Of a DNA stretch of 64,000 nt, positions 18,216 through 27,774 are shown in pieces; positions within the stretch are counted from its first letter, which is position 1; every line of letters starts with the position of its first letter. Origin of the DNA: CAWGYT01 sp963826795 (GTDB lineage: Bacteria > Planctomycetota > Planctomycetia > Pirellulales > Pirellulaceae); assembly GCA_963826795.1 (NCBI GenBank), contig CAWGYT010000004.1, positions 744,001 to 808,000 on the forward strand, in the 5' to 3' direction. Both the position numbers and the translations under genes were made by a program. Under the pieces are notes generated by a model. The model saw nothing but the letters and a program-made list of their open reading frames with translations, made no database searches and had not been told where the DNA came from.

Positions 18216-20582
18216 TCAGGCGGCGTTGCGGCGGTCGAGACGCACGTCCTGGTCCTGCGGAGCGACGAGTCGAATATCGAGGGGGGCCGACAGATCGACA
18301 TGGACATCCCGTTGGGGGAACGCGATCGAAATTCGATGTTCTCGGAACAGCCGGTCAATCTGTTGGCGAATGGCGCTATCGGCCCGCTGTCGATCCATGA
18401 GTGTCCGCTGGTAGATCCAAAAGTGGACCTCGAATTGAAGTGCGTTGTCCCCGAAGTCGGTAAACAACACGATCGGCTCGGGGCGTTTGAGGACGAATGT
18501 GGCATCATCCACGGCCTGCCGGAGGAGGCGAATCACCAGTTCGACGTCCGTCCCGTACGCGACTCCAACCGAAACACTGGTGCGAGTTTCCCAGCTCGAC
18601 AGCGTCAGGTTGGTCACATTGTTTTCCAGGAACTTGCTGTTGGGAATGATGATTTCGAAGTTCGCGCCGGTTCGAACTCGAGTGCTTCGACCGCCAATTC
18701 GCTCGACGATGCCGTGCAGCCCATCGACGGCGATGAGGTCACCGACGCGAATCGGTTGCTCACCCAGAATAATCAGTCCGCTGATGAAGTTATTCAAAAT
18801 ATTCTGGCTGCCGAAACCCACGGCGATCGCGGCCGCACCGCCGAAGAAGGTCAGAATCGTAATCGGAATGTTCAGCAGCTCCAGCGTGAAGAGCCCGATC
18901 AGGACGATCATTGAATAGAAGACGATGGTTTGTGCGGCGAGCGATGCCCCTTGGTGAATCCCAAGCCGCGGCAGCATCCGATTCCCGACCACTCGACTCA
19001 CGTGGCGCGACAGCAGGATTCCGAAACCCAGTGACAGGAGTGCCGAGCAGAGTTTTCCGATCGTAATCGGCCGATCGTCGACGGCGAGCAGTTCGTAGGT
19101 CCACCATCCGCGGAGGGTGGGCAGGACAATCGCGTAGGTGCTCCGATCGTCCCTCTCGCCCAGGCGCGCGGTGAGATCTTGCTGCAACCGATTCAGCAAC
19201 CGCTCGCCCGTCCGCAGCAATCGCTGTCGCCGACCGGCGATTCGAAACCAGTCCGAGATGACTTGGCCAGGCAGATCGGCCGTCCGACCCATTCCCGTGT
19301 CCGAGCTCGCACGGCTCTTCGTGTCCGACTCGATCCGCGTTTCTTGGGTCTCGCTGTTCAGGACGTTCACTTCATCTTGAATTCGCCCGAGATATCTTTC
19401 CGCTTCGTCGCGTAGCTGCTGCATTTCCTCGTTGCTGGCCAATCCACTGAGTACGCGATATCGAATCTTCCAGACGTGCCGGATCACCAGCACCGTACTA
19501 AGCGACTCGTTGGTTTGGGCGATCGTCCGTTGAATCGTCCGCCGTATGGTGCGGGCTTGTTCTTCCGACTCCGCGGCGTCGCTTGCCGTCTGTGAGGCGT
19601 GCCAACGCTCGACTTCGCGCAGCATCTGTTGTTGACGCATGAGATTTTGCGAGAGCTGCGATTCTTCGGTCGACAAGCGGGCGAGAATCGAATTCAGATC
19701 CTCTTCGCGAAAGGCGACGATCGATTGGGCTGCCGGAAGCAGTTGGTCGAGGTGCTGGATTCGACCTGTAATCAGACGACGCTCGAGCTGCTCCAATTCC
19801 TGCTCCGCCAGGCGTAACTGGAGCAGCTCTTCGGCGATCCGGCCGCGCAGCTCAACAACGCGAAGTTCCTGCTGCAACTTCTTCTGCTGTGCCTTTTCGT
19901 TGGCTCGAACCAAAGCGTCCTCGATCTGGCGACGCCGCTTCTCTGTCGATTCGAACTGGTCGCGAACCGAGGCAAGCAACGAGGCGGTTGACTTGATTTC
20001 CGCGTCGGCCAAAACAAGTTTGGCAGCCGCATTGTCGCGTTCATCACGAAGCCGCTCCAATTGCAGGAAGTTCGCAACGCGCATGGCTTCGGGGCCGAGC
20101 AGCTCGAACCGACGCGTTTCGTCCGCGAGTTGTTGCAGGTCGGCTTGAACCTGTTGCTGCTGCTCATTCACGACCTCATGCTGAGCGTATACCGAATCGA
20201 GGTATCTCAGATGACCCACCAGCGAAGATTCGTAGCTGTTGAGCGTTGTATCGCCCGCTTGTGCGAGTTGCTGTTCGATTCGCTGAATGTCCACCGCCAG
20301 TTGTTGCCGCAGCGCGGACAAGTCTCGCGGTGCCGCGGTCGCCGGGGTTGGATCGACATGGGACGGGGATGGCGAATCCTGCAGCTGCGTGAGTCGCTGG
20401 ATCGGGCTTTGAGCGGTGGAGGGCGATGCCAGACAGGCCACCAGGAGTAGGCCGAGCGGGCCGACGACGCGTCGCGACTCGACGTCCCGTGTTCGATACT
20501 TTGGCGATCGTAATTGAGCGCGCGACGGCTCGGATTCGGCGATGCTGCGATTCATACCGTACTGGCCCAACGTTGCACTCAT
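18216..20582 (-). CDS. Large MscS-family mechanosensitive channel with coiled-coil periplasmic domain (MscK-like)
   Basis: A 788-residue inner-membrane channel that would release solutes on hypo-osmotic shock. A signal-like segment lies at about 38-58. A long Gln/Glu/Arg-rich coiled coil (about 85-400, for example RIEQQLAQAGDT, LEQLERRLITGR) precedes two TM segments and the MscS core. The pore helix TFFGGAAAIAVGFGSQNIL is followed by NNFISGLIILGEQPIRVGDLI, VERIGGRSTRVRT and IIIPNSKFLENNVTN, and the C-terminal alpha/beta domain is intact. The Gly/Ala-rich TM3 packing pattern is complete. Monocistronic by spacing. Its length and coiled coil place it closer to MscK/YnaI-type long forms than to MscS itself. 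Confidence 0.92.
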   Translation of the reverse strand: MSATLGQYGMNRSIAESEPSRAQLRSPKYRTRDVESRRVVGPLGLLLVACLASPSTAQSPIQRLTQLQDSPSPSHVDPTPATAAPRDLSALRQQLAVDIQRIEQQLAQAGDTTLNSYESSLVGHLRYLDSVYAQHEVVNEQQQQVQADLQQLADETRRFELLGPEAMRVANFLQLERLRDERDNAAAKLVLADAEIKSTASLLASVRDQFESTEKRRRQIEDALVRANEKAQQKKLQQELRVVELRGRIAEELLQLRLAEQELEQLERRLITGRIQHLDQLLPAAQSIVAFREEDLNSILARLSTEESQLSQNLMRQQQMLREVERWHASQTASDAAESEEQARTIRRTIQRTIAQTNESLSTVLVIRHVWKIRYRVLSGLASNEEMQQLRDEAERYLGRIQDEVNVLNSETQETRIESDTKSRASSDTGMGRTADLPGQVISDWFRIAGRRQRLLRTGERLLNRLQQDLTARLGERDDRSTYAIVLPTLRGWWTYELLAVDDRPITIGKLCSALLSLGFGILLSRHVSRVVGNRMLPRLGIHQGASLAAQTIVFYSMIVLIGLFTLELLNIPITILTFFGGAAAIAVGFGSQNILNNFISGLIILGEQPIRVGDLIAVDGLHGIVERIGGRSTRVRTGANFEIIIPNSKFLENNVTNLTLSSWETRTSVSVGVAYGTDVELVIRLLRQAVDDATFVLKRPEPIVLFTDFGDNALQFEVHFWIYQRTLMDRQRADSAIRQQIDRLFREHRISIAFPQRDVHVDLSAPLDIRLVAPQDQDVRLDRRNAA

Positions 20583-20795
20583 GATTCAAAGTCCGGTTGC
20601 CTGCGCGGATGAACGGCGCGGATGAACGGCGCGGATAAACGGCGCGGGTCCCGCCAGGGGTGCAGTATTTTGACGGGAACGGTGATGACGGGCAAGCTCG
20701 TTATTCGGCGATCGTCATCAGCCAGCGTTCGAATTCTGCCACGTCCTGCCACGCTGTCGCTGCCAGCACAGCACGCACGGCTCACCGACCGCTAC

Positions 20796-21530
20796 TCAGC
20801 GACGGACCCGATGATGACGATCCGCCCAGTCGAGGAAGAACGAGGCGATCGTATAGAAGACGGGGTAAATCAGGGAGGTAACGACGAGCCAAGGCTGAAT
20901 CGCGGGATACGACCCGAGGATGACCAGCAGGTTGATCGCCCACAGAATCGCGCCGCCCAGGAAGAGCGGTTTCCAGCACGGGGGCCGATTCGGATAGACG
21001 AAGCGGATGGGCGTCACACACAGCAGACTCAGGAATAGCAGGATCGGCCGCACCGTCCACTCACTGTCGGGAGTGATCATGATCGCCAGATAAAAGACGA
21101 CGATATTCCAATACGATGGAAAGCCCCGAAAAAATCCTCGATCGTCTTCCTTGGCTCCCTCGTGAACAAAGGCAAACGCACTTGCGATCAATGGAATCGT
21201 GCACCAGACCCAAGCGGGAGATGGGAGCCAATCCGATTGCCAGATCATGAAGATCGGAATCAACGTGTAGTTGAGATAGTCGACGATATCATCCAGCTTC
21301 CGCCCATTAATCCAGGGCGTGAATTCCCGAACCTTCACGGCGCGAGCGAACGTTCCGTCCGTGGCGTCGATGACCACGGAGGCGAACATGGCGAGAAATG
21401 CGCGTCGAAAATCACCTTCGACAATCCAGGTGGCCGCCAGAAACGCCGTGATCAAGCCGGAAGCCGTGTAAAGGTGGACGAGCATCGCCAGTGCGGTTCG
21501 CAGAGGGTGCTTGATGGCGACGCCGTACAT
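20796..21530 (-). CDS. pcs: Phosphatidylcholine synthase (CDP-alcohol phosphatidyltransferase)
   Basis: Condenses CDP-diacylglycerol with choline to give phosphatidylcholine and CMP in the inner membrane. The CDP-alcohol transferase motif is clear: DATDGTFARA (D-x2-DG-x2-AR), then GRKLDDIVDYLNY with the G-x3-D-x3-D half. The spacing between halves is longer than in PgsA/PssA and matches Pcs. About seven or eight TM segments; motifs EGAKEDDRGFFRGFPSYWN and PIRFVYPNR are typical of Pcs. It starts 14 bp after the stop of a choline-transporter-like symporter on the same strand, with only a weak ribosome site, suggesting translational coupling. Confidence 0.88.
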   Translation of the reverse strand: MYGVAIKHPLRTALAMLVHLYTASGLITAFLAATWIVEGDFRRAFLAMFASVVIDATDGTFARAVKVREFTPWINGRKLDDIVDYLNYTLIPIFMIWQSDWLPSPAWVWCTIPLIASAFAFVHEGAKEDDRGFFRGFPSYWNIVVFYLAIMITPDSEWTVRPILLFLSLLCVTPIRFVYPNRPPCWKPLFLGGAILWAINLLVILGSYPAIQPWLVVTSLIYPVFYTIASFFLDWADRHHRVRR

Positions 21531-21544
21531 ACGTTACTCGTTTC

Positions 21545-23049
21545 TTATCCCGTTGTCCGCTCGGCCCCGGACGGGGGGCCGTGGCCGCTCAGGAGGGACA
21601 CGATCGCGATCGTCGCGAGGCTCGCGAGCATGGCGAGCGTGAGCCAGGGGACATAGCGCAACATCTGAGGCCACGCAACTCGCTGGATGTACGGCGCGAA
21701 ACGGTCCATCGCGGACAGGCCGATCGCGAGCCGCAGGGTGACCGCCACCGTTGCTCCCGCAATCGCTCCCGCCGGAGTGACGCGGCGAAAGAAGAGCGCC
21801 ATGACGAGTTGCGGAAACAAGATGACGTAGACCAAGTCTGAGCTGAGGTACCAGAGTTGATAGACGCTCTTTACCGAAAGGGCCAACGTAATCGCCAGCG
21901 CGCCAGAAAAACAATCGCCCATCGTAGAACCCGGTGAATCTCCGGAGATTCGGCATCCACGCGCCGCAGCGGGCGATAGACATTCCAGGCGAACATCGAA
22001 GCGGACGATAAGATGGACGAGTCCATGGACGACATCACGGCGGCGACCAGGGCCATCAAGCCGATCAGCGAAACGGCGGGAGGCACGATGTGACGCAGCA
22101 CGTGGGGCAAGACGACCGCAGGTGTCGCGGGTGGCCCCGAGGGGTAGTGCGACCAGTCGACGCACGCGCCGATCCCGCCCAGCAGCGCGGGGGCGATCGC
22201 GATCGCCAGGCAGATAAAGCCGGCGAGTACCGACATCCCCACCGCGGTGTTTGCCGTCCGGCATGCCAGGATTCGCTGGAAATAAACTTGCCAGGGGATC
22301 CCCCCGCAAATCAGCAGGAGTGCTGAATCCAGCCATTGCCACGCCCACGGATCGGCGCCGGACCAAGCCGCGCACGTGGGAAGCAGCTGAGCTCGGTCTC
22401 CGAACATTTGGGTGTACTCGACACTCATCATGCGCAGTCCACCGCATTGCTGGAGCGCGAAAGGCAAGGTGATGGCCAGCCCGAAGACGATGCACGCCAG
22501 TTGGAGGATGTCCGAGCAGGCGACGGACCAGAGTCCGCCAAAGGCCGTGTAAGCGATCACGACACTAGCCGAGAGGCAGACGCCTAAGGTGGTATCGATG
22601 CCGAATAAGACGCCGAGCGTGCTGCCCAGAGCCGAAAGGATGGCGGCGGTCCAGAACAGGTCCCCGATTAACGCCGGAACGAAGAGGGCCGCGGCGATCC
22701 GCGGGCCATGATGCTGTTCGAACAAATCGAGCATCGTGCGGTAGCCCCGATTCCGCATGGGGCGCGCAAACACCAACCCACCGATGATCAGGCTCAGCGC
22801 ATAGCACCACGGCGCCTGGCACCAGACGAGCCCCTGCTCAGGATCGTAAACGGCCTCCGCCGTGCCGTTGATGTAACCGCCGCCGATCCAGGTAGCCGCC
22901 AGAGTGAGGCAGGCCATCCACATGGGAAGGCGGCGCTGGGCCACCATGAATTCGCTGGAACTGGCGGTCTCTCGGCCGTGACTTCGCCCCGCGGAGATCC
23001 CCACGACCAGGAAGGCCCCGCAAACCAAGAACAAAAGAAACGTCGCCAT
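21545..23049 (-). CDS. Sodium:solute symporter closely resembling high-affinity choline transporter CHT (SLC5A7); one frameshift
   Basis: About 500 residues, 12-13 TM segments, SSF family. Several blocks match what I recall of animal CHT almost word for word: ATWIGGGYINGTAEAVY (residues 52-68), GGIPWQVYFQRIL, AAVMSSMDSSILSSASMFAW and YQLWYLSSDLVYVILFPQL. The last block is in a second frame, so an indel near 21900 separates residues 1-382 from the final two TM helices. GGGGGA precedes the ATG. The immediate downstream gene is phosphatidylcholine synthase, which needs imported choline, so choline (Na+-coupled) is the likely substrate. This is an inference from similarity and context; betaine or a related solute is the alternative. 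Confidence 0.82.
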
Positions 23050-23252
23050 GAAGTCCCCCGACCCAGATCGTCATCGCTCGCCGTCAGACGCGAGCGGGCC
23101 TCCAGTATAGCGAAGATGGACCGTTTGTTTGATGGCTGACCCGATTCAACGGTCGTCGGCAAGCCGGGGTCGGAACCGAGATCCGTGCCGATCGCTAAAG
23201 CCTTCGCATCTTTCCGGGCTCGCCAAGGGTGAGGACCGGACCTGACTGCGGC

Positions 23253-23720
23253 TCACTCGCCGCCCAGTTCCTGCTCGAACACGCGGTAGGGCGTCTCCTG
23301 CATCCCGAGTTGGGCGTAGGTCCGCTGAGCCGCCTGATTGCCTTGTTCGACGTAAAGACGCAGCCCGCAGACGTTTCCCGCCTGTTCGGCCCGTCGGCGG
23401 ACTTCGTGGTAAAGTCGGCGAAAAATGCCCCGTCGGCGCGATGTGGGCGGAACGTAAACGCTTTGGATCCACCAAAAATTGCCGTTCCGCCAGTCGCTCC
23501 ACTCGTAGGTAATCAGCAGGCAGCCGACGATCGTCCCGGCCTGCTCGGCCACCAAGTAGGCGCCCGAGTCGGGGCGGGCCATCAGCCCCAGGACGCCCTG
23601 CCAGACGGTCTCTGGCGAGAGCGTTCGGCCTTCGGTCTCGTGTGCCATCGCCACGTTGAACTCCGCAATCACGCGGGCGTCCGGCTCCCTGGCCGGCCGG
23701 ATTTCGAGTTGAATCGGCAT
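23253..23720 (-). CDS. GNAT family N-acetyltransferase
   Basis: About 155 residues. The GNAT acetyl-CoA site is seen in WWIQSVYVPPTSRRRGIFRRLYHEV (motif A, Q/R-x-x-G-x), preceded by VAEQAGTIVGCLLI and followed by GLRLYVEQGNQAAQRTYAQLGM (motif B, with the Tyr that usually protonates CoA). Start ATG 23720 is preceded by GGGGAGCAGG; the upstream in-frame extension to 23816 lacks family character. The acceptor is unknown. Divergent from the membrane fusion gene at 23817. Confidence 0.88.
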   Translation of the reverse strand: MPIQLEIRPAREPDARVIAEFNVAMAHETEGRTLSPETVWQGVLGLMARPDSGAYLVAEQAGTIVGCLLITYEWSDWRNGNFWWIQSVYVPPTSRRRGIFRRLYHEVRRRAEQAGNVCGLRLYVEQGNQAAQRTYAQLGMQETPYRVFEQELGGE

Positions 23721-23816
23721 GCCTGCTCCCCGTCGTCTGTGCCTGAAGTATGTTCTCCCAGGGGCCCCTCCCGGAACCGACGTATCTCCCTGGGACCAAT
23801 CATTGCGAGCATCCAC

Positions 23817-25985
23817 ATGCCTGTCTATGCACTCGCCGTCTTCCTAAGTTCCTTTCTTCTGTTCCTGGTGCAGCCGCTGATCGGCAAGTACATCTTGCCG
23901 TGGTTCGGTGGAACTCCGGGCGTTTGGACGGCCTGCCTGCTGTTCTTTCAGATCATGTTACTGGCCGGGTACGGCTACGCGCATCTGTTGGCATCGTGGT
24001 TGACGCCCCGTCGCCAAGTGATCGTCCACGGACTCGTGCTCTTGGCAACCCTCGTCTGCCTGCCGATTGTGCCCTCGGACGCATGGAAGTCGACGACCGT
24101 CGAGAACCCGACTCTCGCGATTTTGCTGCTGCTGACGATGACCGTCGGCGGACCCTACCTCGTGCTTTCCGCCTCCGCGCCCTTGGTCCAAAAGTGGTTC
24201 AGCCTGTCCTATCCCGCCCGCTCGCCCTATCGGCTCTATGCGATCTCCAATGCCGCGTCGCTGGGCGCTTTGCTCTCCTATCCCTTTGTCTTCGAGCGGC
24301 TGATGCAGCTGCCCTCGCAGTGTTACTTCTGGTCCCTCACCTACGTGGGGTATGCCGTCTCGCTAGGCATCTGCGCCTACTGGGTGTTCCGCGGGATCGG
24401 CTCGGTTCACACGACCGGCAACTCCACGATCGGCCGTGCCGCGGCACCGTCAACTGAATGCGGCACGACTTCGCCCGCCGAGGCCAACGCGGGGGCGGTC
24501 CCGCAGGCGCCCTCGGCGTTGGACCAGATCCTGTGGATTGCGCTCAGTGCGTGTGGCACGCTGATGCTGATGGCCACGACGAATCAAATCACCCAGGACG
24601 TCGCCCCGATCCCGTTTCTGTGGGTACTGCCGTTGACCTTGTACCTGCTGAGTTTCGTGATCTGCTTTGACCATCCACGCTGGTACCATCGCAACGCGTT
24701 CGCCTGGCTTTTCATCGGCATGGTCGTGGTCACTGCCATGGTGCAGGTCTACTTTCGCGAGATCGGACTCTCGCTGCAGATCGCCAAATACGCCTTGTGT
24801 CTATTTGCTTGTTGCATGGTTTGTCATGGCGAGCTGGTCTTGCGACGCCCGTCGGCGCGGTGGCTGACGAAGTACTACTTGCTGATCTCATTCGGGGGTT
24901 CTTTGGGTGGCTGCTTCGTGGCCCTGGCCGCCCCCGCGCTGTTTGACGATTACCGCGAGTACTGGTTGGGGCTGGGGTTGACCTGCCTGCTCGTGCTGGT
25001 CGGCCGGCGTTACGACGTGCTGTCCGCCCGGTTCAAGCGGTTCGGCATGCTGCGTTTGGGAATGGGCGCGACCGGCGCGGCCGCCAGCTTGGCGGTCGTC
25101 GTGGGGATGGCCGGGCCGGGCGACCGTTTGGACGGTCAAAGCCAAGTCGTCGCGAAGGCGCGTAATTTCTACGGAACGCTGAAGATTACACGCACCGACC
25201 TGGATTCACCCTCTCGTCTCAGGACCGTGATGAGCCACGGGACGACACGTCATGGCTTCCAATACCATGCCGCCGACCGCGCCGAATCCCCGACGGCTTA
25301 CTTCGACCGGCGCAGCGGAATCGGCATCGCATTGGAATCGCATCCTCGACGAGCTCACCTCCAGCCGATGCGGATCGGCGTGATCGGCCTGGGCGTCGGA
25401 ACGCTGGCCGCCTACACTCAGGCGGGCGACAGCATGTCGTTCTACGAGATCAATCCGCTCGTCGAAAAACTGTGCAACGAGCACTTCACGTTCCTTCGCG
25501 ACGCGCATCGTCGAGGCGCCACGGTGGACGTGACCCTGGGCGACGGCCGACTGCTGTTGGAGCAGCAGTTGAAGGAGCAGGACGGGCACCGCTTCGACCT
25601 GTTGGTGGTCGACGCCTTCTCCAGCGATTCGGTGCCCGTGCATCTGCTGACCCAAGAGTGCTTCGAGACCTATTGGAATCACCTGGCAACGGGGGGCGTG
25701 CTGGCCGTTCATATTTCGAATCTCTATCTGGAGCTGCGCCCGGTCGTGCTGGCCCACGCCGCGAAACGAAATGCCCACACCTTCTTCGTGAACCAGGCGA
25801 TCGAAGACACGACGGTCGACGATGAGGTCGTCCTGCGGAGCGCTTGGATGCTGATCACGTTCGATGACGAGGCCGCCGCGAGACTGGAAGCACGTCCGGA
25901 AGTTGAACGACTGGAGGCAAGCGGCGAAGACCCGCTGCCGCTGTGGACCGACAATTACAGCAGTCTCTATGAAGTACTGCGATAG
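23817..25985 (+). CDS. Fused polytopic membrane / spermidine-synthase-like protein
   Basis: About 722 residues. The N-terminal ~450 are a multi-TM region (FLSSFLLFLVQPLIGKYILPWFGGTPGVW, the usual opening of this fused family). The C-terminal ~240 are an SAM-methyltransferase-fold aminopropyltransferase-like domain with GVIGLGVGTLAAY, EINPLVEKL, LGDGRLLLEQ and LLVVDAFSSDSVPVHLLT. ATG 23817 begins the conserved N-terminus; the 196 residues upstream in the same frame are not conserved. True spermidine-synthase activity is doubtful for this family, since substrate-site residues are divergent. Biochemical role unknown. Confidence 0.88.
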   Translation: MPVYALAVFLSSFLLFLVQPLIGKYILPWFGGTPGVWTACLLFFQIMLLAGYGYAHLLASWLTPRRQVIVHGLVLLATLVCLPIVPSDAWKSTTVENPTLAILLLLTMTVGGPYLVLSASAPLVQKWFSLSYPARSPYRLYAISNAASLGALLSYPFVFERLMQLPSQCYFWSLTYVGYAVSLGICAYWVFRGIGSVHTTGNSTIGRAAAPSTECGTTSPAEANAGAVPQAPSALDQILWIALSACGTLMLMATTNQITQDVAPIPFLWVLPLTLYLLSFVICFDHPRWYHRNAFAWLFIGMVVVTAMVQVYFREIGLSLQIAKYALCLFACCMVCHGELVLRRPSARWLTKYYLLISFGGSLGGCFVALAAPALFDDYREYWLGLGLTCLLVLVGRRYDVLSARFKRFGMLRLGMGATGAAASLAVVVGMAGPGDRLDGQSQVVAKARNFYGTLKITRTDLDSPSRLRTVMSHGTTRHGFQYHAADRAESPTAYFDRRSGIGIALESHPRRAHLQPMRIGVIGLGVGTLAAYTQAGDSMSFYEINPLVEKLCNEHFTFLRDAHRRGATVDVTLGDGRLLLEQQLKEQDGHRFDLLVVDAFSSDSVPVHLLTQECFETYWNHLATGGVLAVHISNLYLELRPVVLAHAAKRNAHTFFVNQAIEDTTVDDEVVLRSAWMLITFDDEAAARLEARPEVERLEASGEDPLPLWTDNYSSLYEVLR

Positions 25986-26022
25986 CGGTATCCGCCGGAT
26001 GCTTGCGCCGGCAGCGGAAAAC

Positions 26023-26109
26023 GGTTGGCAAAAGGGGGGCAGGTCCCCAACGTGCGAAGCACTCCACGGACCGTTCCGGCTTTTGGGACCTGACCCCTTT
26101 TTCCAACCC
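26023..26109. repeat. Inverted repeat of a dispersed type, possible transcription terminator
   Basis: Left arm 26023-26048 and right arm 26085-26109 pair over about 25 bp (GGTTGG-x-AAAAGGGG...CAGGTCCC against GGGACCTG...CCCCTTTTTCCAACC) with a 36-bp loop. It begins 38 bp after the stop of the membrane fusion gene. The right arm holds a T-run (CCCCTTTTT), so it could end that transcript. The GGGGTCAGGTCCC-type core recalls dispersed intergenic elements in planctomycete genomes. There is no transposase. Confidence 0.8.
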
Positions 26110-26196
26110 GTGAAACGAGTCGGATCGTCGACTAAACTACCGGAATTGCGTCACGCGTCGCCAGGAATCTGGCCGGCAACCCATAAGGAACTCACA

Positions 26197-26937
26197 ATGA
26201 CCCGCTTATCCAATCTGGCAAGTGTTTCATTGCTGTCGGCAAGTCTGCTTTGTGTGCCGACCCACGCGGCCGCTCCAAAGCCACAAGCAGATTTCTTTCA
26301 GCACGTCGGCAAATCGGATCTCGCCAAGTTGTTCGAAATGATGGATCCCTCGCTACGTCAGGAAATCGACGAGCCGATGCTGGCCGCTTGGGTCGAGGCC
26401 TTCAACGCCCGACTGGGGGCGGTCCAGCAGATCGAACGCAAAGGCTGGTCCAAGAAGCTCGCGGCGAACGGCTTGATCGAGGAGAGCCAGTGCGACGTGA
26501 CCTGCGCCAACGGAAAGGCCCAGTCGAAACTCGCCGTCTTGAACGGCAAGTTGATCTCGTTTGATATCACGTCAGAGAAGCTCGACGGCTGGTTCGAGGG
26601 GCCGGCGACGACCACGATCTACGAGACGCGAGGCGATACGTTTGTCCGTGACGCGCTGACGGGCGATCTCGACAAGGCATATGCAACCTGTCATCAAGCG
26701 CTGCAGGCCGTGGTCTCGGCCGAAGAATTCGCGGAGATGGTGAAATCCGTGAAGGACAAAATCGGGACCCTCAAACAAGTTGAACTGCAAGGCGTTCGGT
26801 TCGATCGAACCGAGAGTAACGGCGACCTGTTGGTCGAGTATCGTGTCGTCGGAGAAAAGGACGCCACAACGTGCGAACTCAAAATGCAGTTTGTCGGCCT
26901 CAAGGGGCATCTGCTCGGCTTTAATTTTCAGCTCTAA
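26197..26937 (+). CDS. Secreted protein with two tandem DUF3887-like repeats
   Basis: About 246 residues. The signal peptide ends in PTHAAA (about residues 1-25). Two ~110-residue repeats follow. The first starts ADFFQHVGKSDLAKLFEMMDPSLRQEID and the second RDALTGDLDKAYATCHQALQAVV. Each ends in a beta segment (KLAVLNGKLISFDI; KMQFVGLKGHLLGFNFQL). This is the NTF2-like DUF3887 pattern seen before serine-hydrolase domains, but here it stands alone. AAGGAA precedes ATG 26197; the upstream in-frame 111 residues cross the inverted repeat and are not coding. Ligand unknown. Confidence 0.75.
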   Translation: MTRLSNLASVSLLSASLLCVPTHAAAPKPQADFFQHVGKSDLAKLFEMMDPSLRQEIDEPMLAAWVEAFNARLGAVQQIERKGWSKKLAANGLIEESQCDVTCANGKAQSKLAVLNGKLISFDITSEKLDGWFEGPATTTIYETRGDTFVRDALTGDLDKAYATCHQALQAVVSAEEFAEMVKSVKDKIGTLKQVELQGVRFDRTESNGDLLVEYRVVGEKDATTCELKMQFVGLKGHLLGFNFQL

Positions 26938-27063
26938 ATCCGCCTTTTCCAGGTTCCCACCGGTGCACCGAACGAGGACAATCTTGGTCAGGACCGGACG
27001 ATCTCTGCCTGAATCGGACGCGGTCCGATGACTGCAATTCCGCGTTGATGAGGAGCATCCTGA

Positions 27064-27699
27064 ATGGATCGGTTGAGATGGGGCCTCGGTGGGGTTTGTC
27101 TTGCGGTCGCGGCGTGCACTTTGGCTCCGGGGGTTTCGGCCGGCGAGTTCAATCCCGTGTTGAGCGTCGGTGACGAGGCGCCGGCCTGGAACGACTTGCC
27201 CGGCGTCGACGATCAACGCCACTCAAGCAAAGATCTGAAATCGCAGGAGGTGCTGGTCGTGGTGTTCACCTGCAATAGTTGTCCCTATGCGGTGGACTAC
27301 GAGGACCGACTCGTCGAGTTTCACCGCACGTGGTCCGACCGCAAGGTGGCACTGGTCGCGATCAACGTCAATCGGATCGAATCGGATCGGCTGGATGCAA
27401 TGAAGACCCGAGCGGCGGCGAAACAGTTCGCATTTCCGTATCTGTACGATGAAACGCAGCAGATCGCGCGTGCGTTTGGAGCGACGTATACGCCGGAATT
27501 CTATGTGCTCGACCGCGAACGCCGCATTATCTACATGGGGGCGATGGACGACAGTCCCGATGGCTCGAAGGTGACGCGCCGCTACGTGGAACTCGCCGTC
27601 GAGGCGGCGTTAAACGGAAAGAAACCTGCGGTCGCCGAGACCGTCGCCGTGGGCTGTCGCGTTCGATACGCAAGAACGCGACGCCCAGGGTCGCGGTGA
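27064..27699 (+). CDS. Secreted redoxin (AhpC/TSA-thioredoxin family) protein
   Basis: A 211-residue exported thioredoxin-fold protein. The signal peptide (LAVAACTLAPGVSAG) is followed by SVGDEAPAWNDLPGVDD, a peroxiredoxin-like opening. The active-site-type motif is VFTCNSCPYAVDYEDRL with the CxxC-like pair CNSC. AFGATYTPEFYVLD gives the cis-Pro loop. The C-terminus ETVAVGCRVRYARTRR is conserved in the redoxin family widespread in planctomycetes. The CNSCP motif suggests thiol-disulfide exchange outside the cytoplasm. GAGGAG lies about 10 bp upstream of the ATG. Right after the stop, GCGGTGATTTCAGCCA-type direct repeats fill 27700-27745. Confidence 0.88.
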   Translation: MDRLRWGLGGVCLAVAACTLAPGVSAGEFNPVLSVGDEAPAWNDLPGVDDQRHSSKDLKSQEVLVVVFTCNSCPYAVDYEDRLVEFHRTWSDRKVALVAINVNRIESDRLDAMKTRAAAKQFAFPYLYDETQQIARAFGATYTPEFYVLDRERRIIYMGAMDDSPDGSKVTRRYVELAVEAALNGKKPAVAETVAVGCRVRYARTRRPGSR

Positions 27700-27774
27700 T
27701 TTCAGCGGTGATCTCAGCCAGCGGTGATTTCAGCCAGCGGTGCCGCCCCGCACGGATTGCTCGTCAACCCTTGT

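Noticed and set aside
17009..18914. Long plus-strand ORFs (326 and 346 codons) opposite the nucleotidyltransferase, thioredoxin and channel genes
   Set aside because: Antisense shadows with Arg/Ser/Pro-rich composition typical of high-GC opposite frames.
23229..23816. N-terminal 196-residue extension of the membrane/spermidine-synthase-like protein
   Set aside because: It runs antisense through the GNAT gene and lacks family similarity; the conserved N-terminus begins at ATG 23817.
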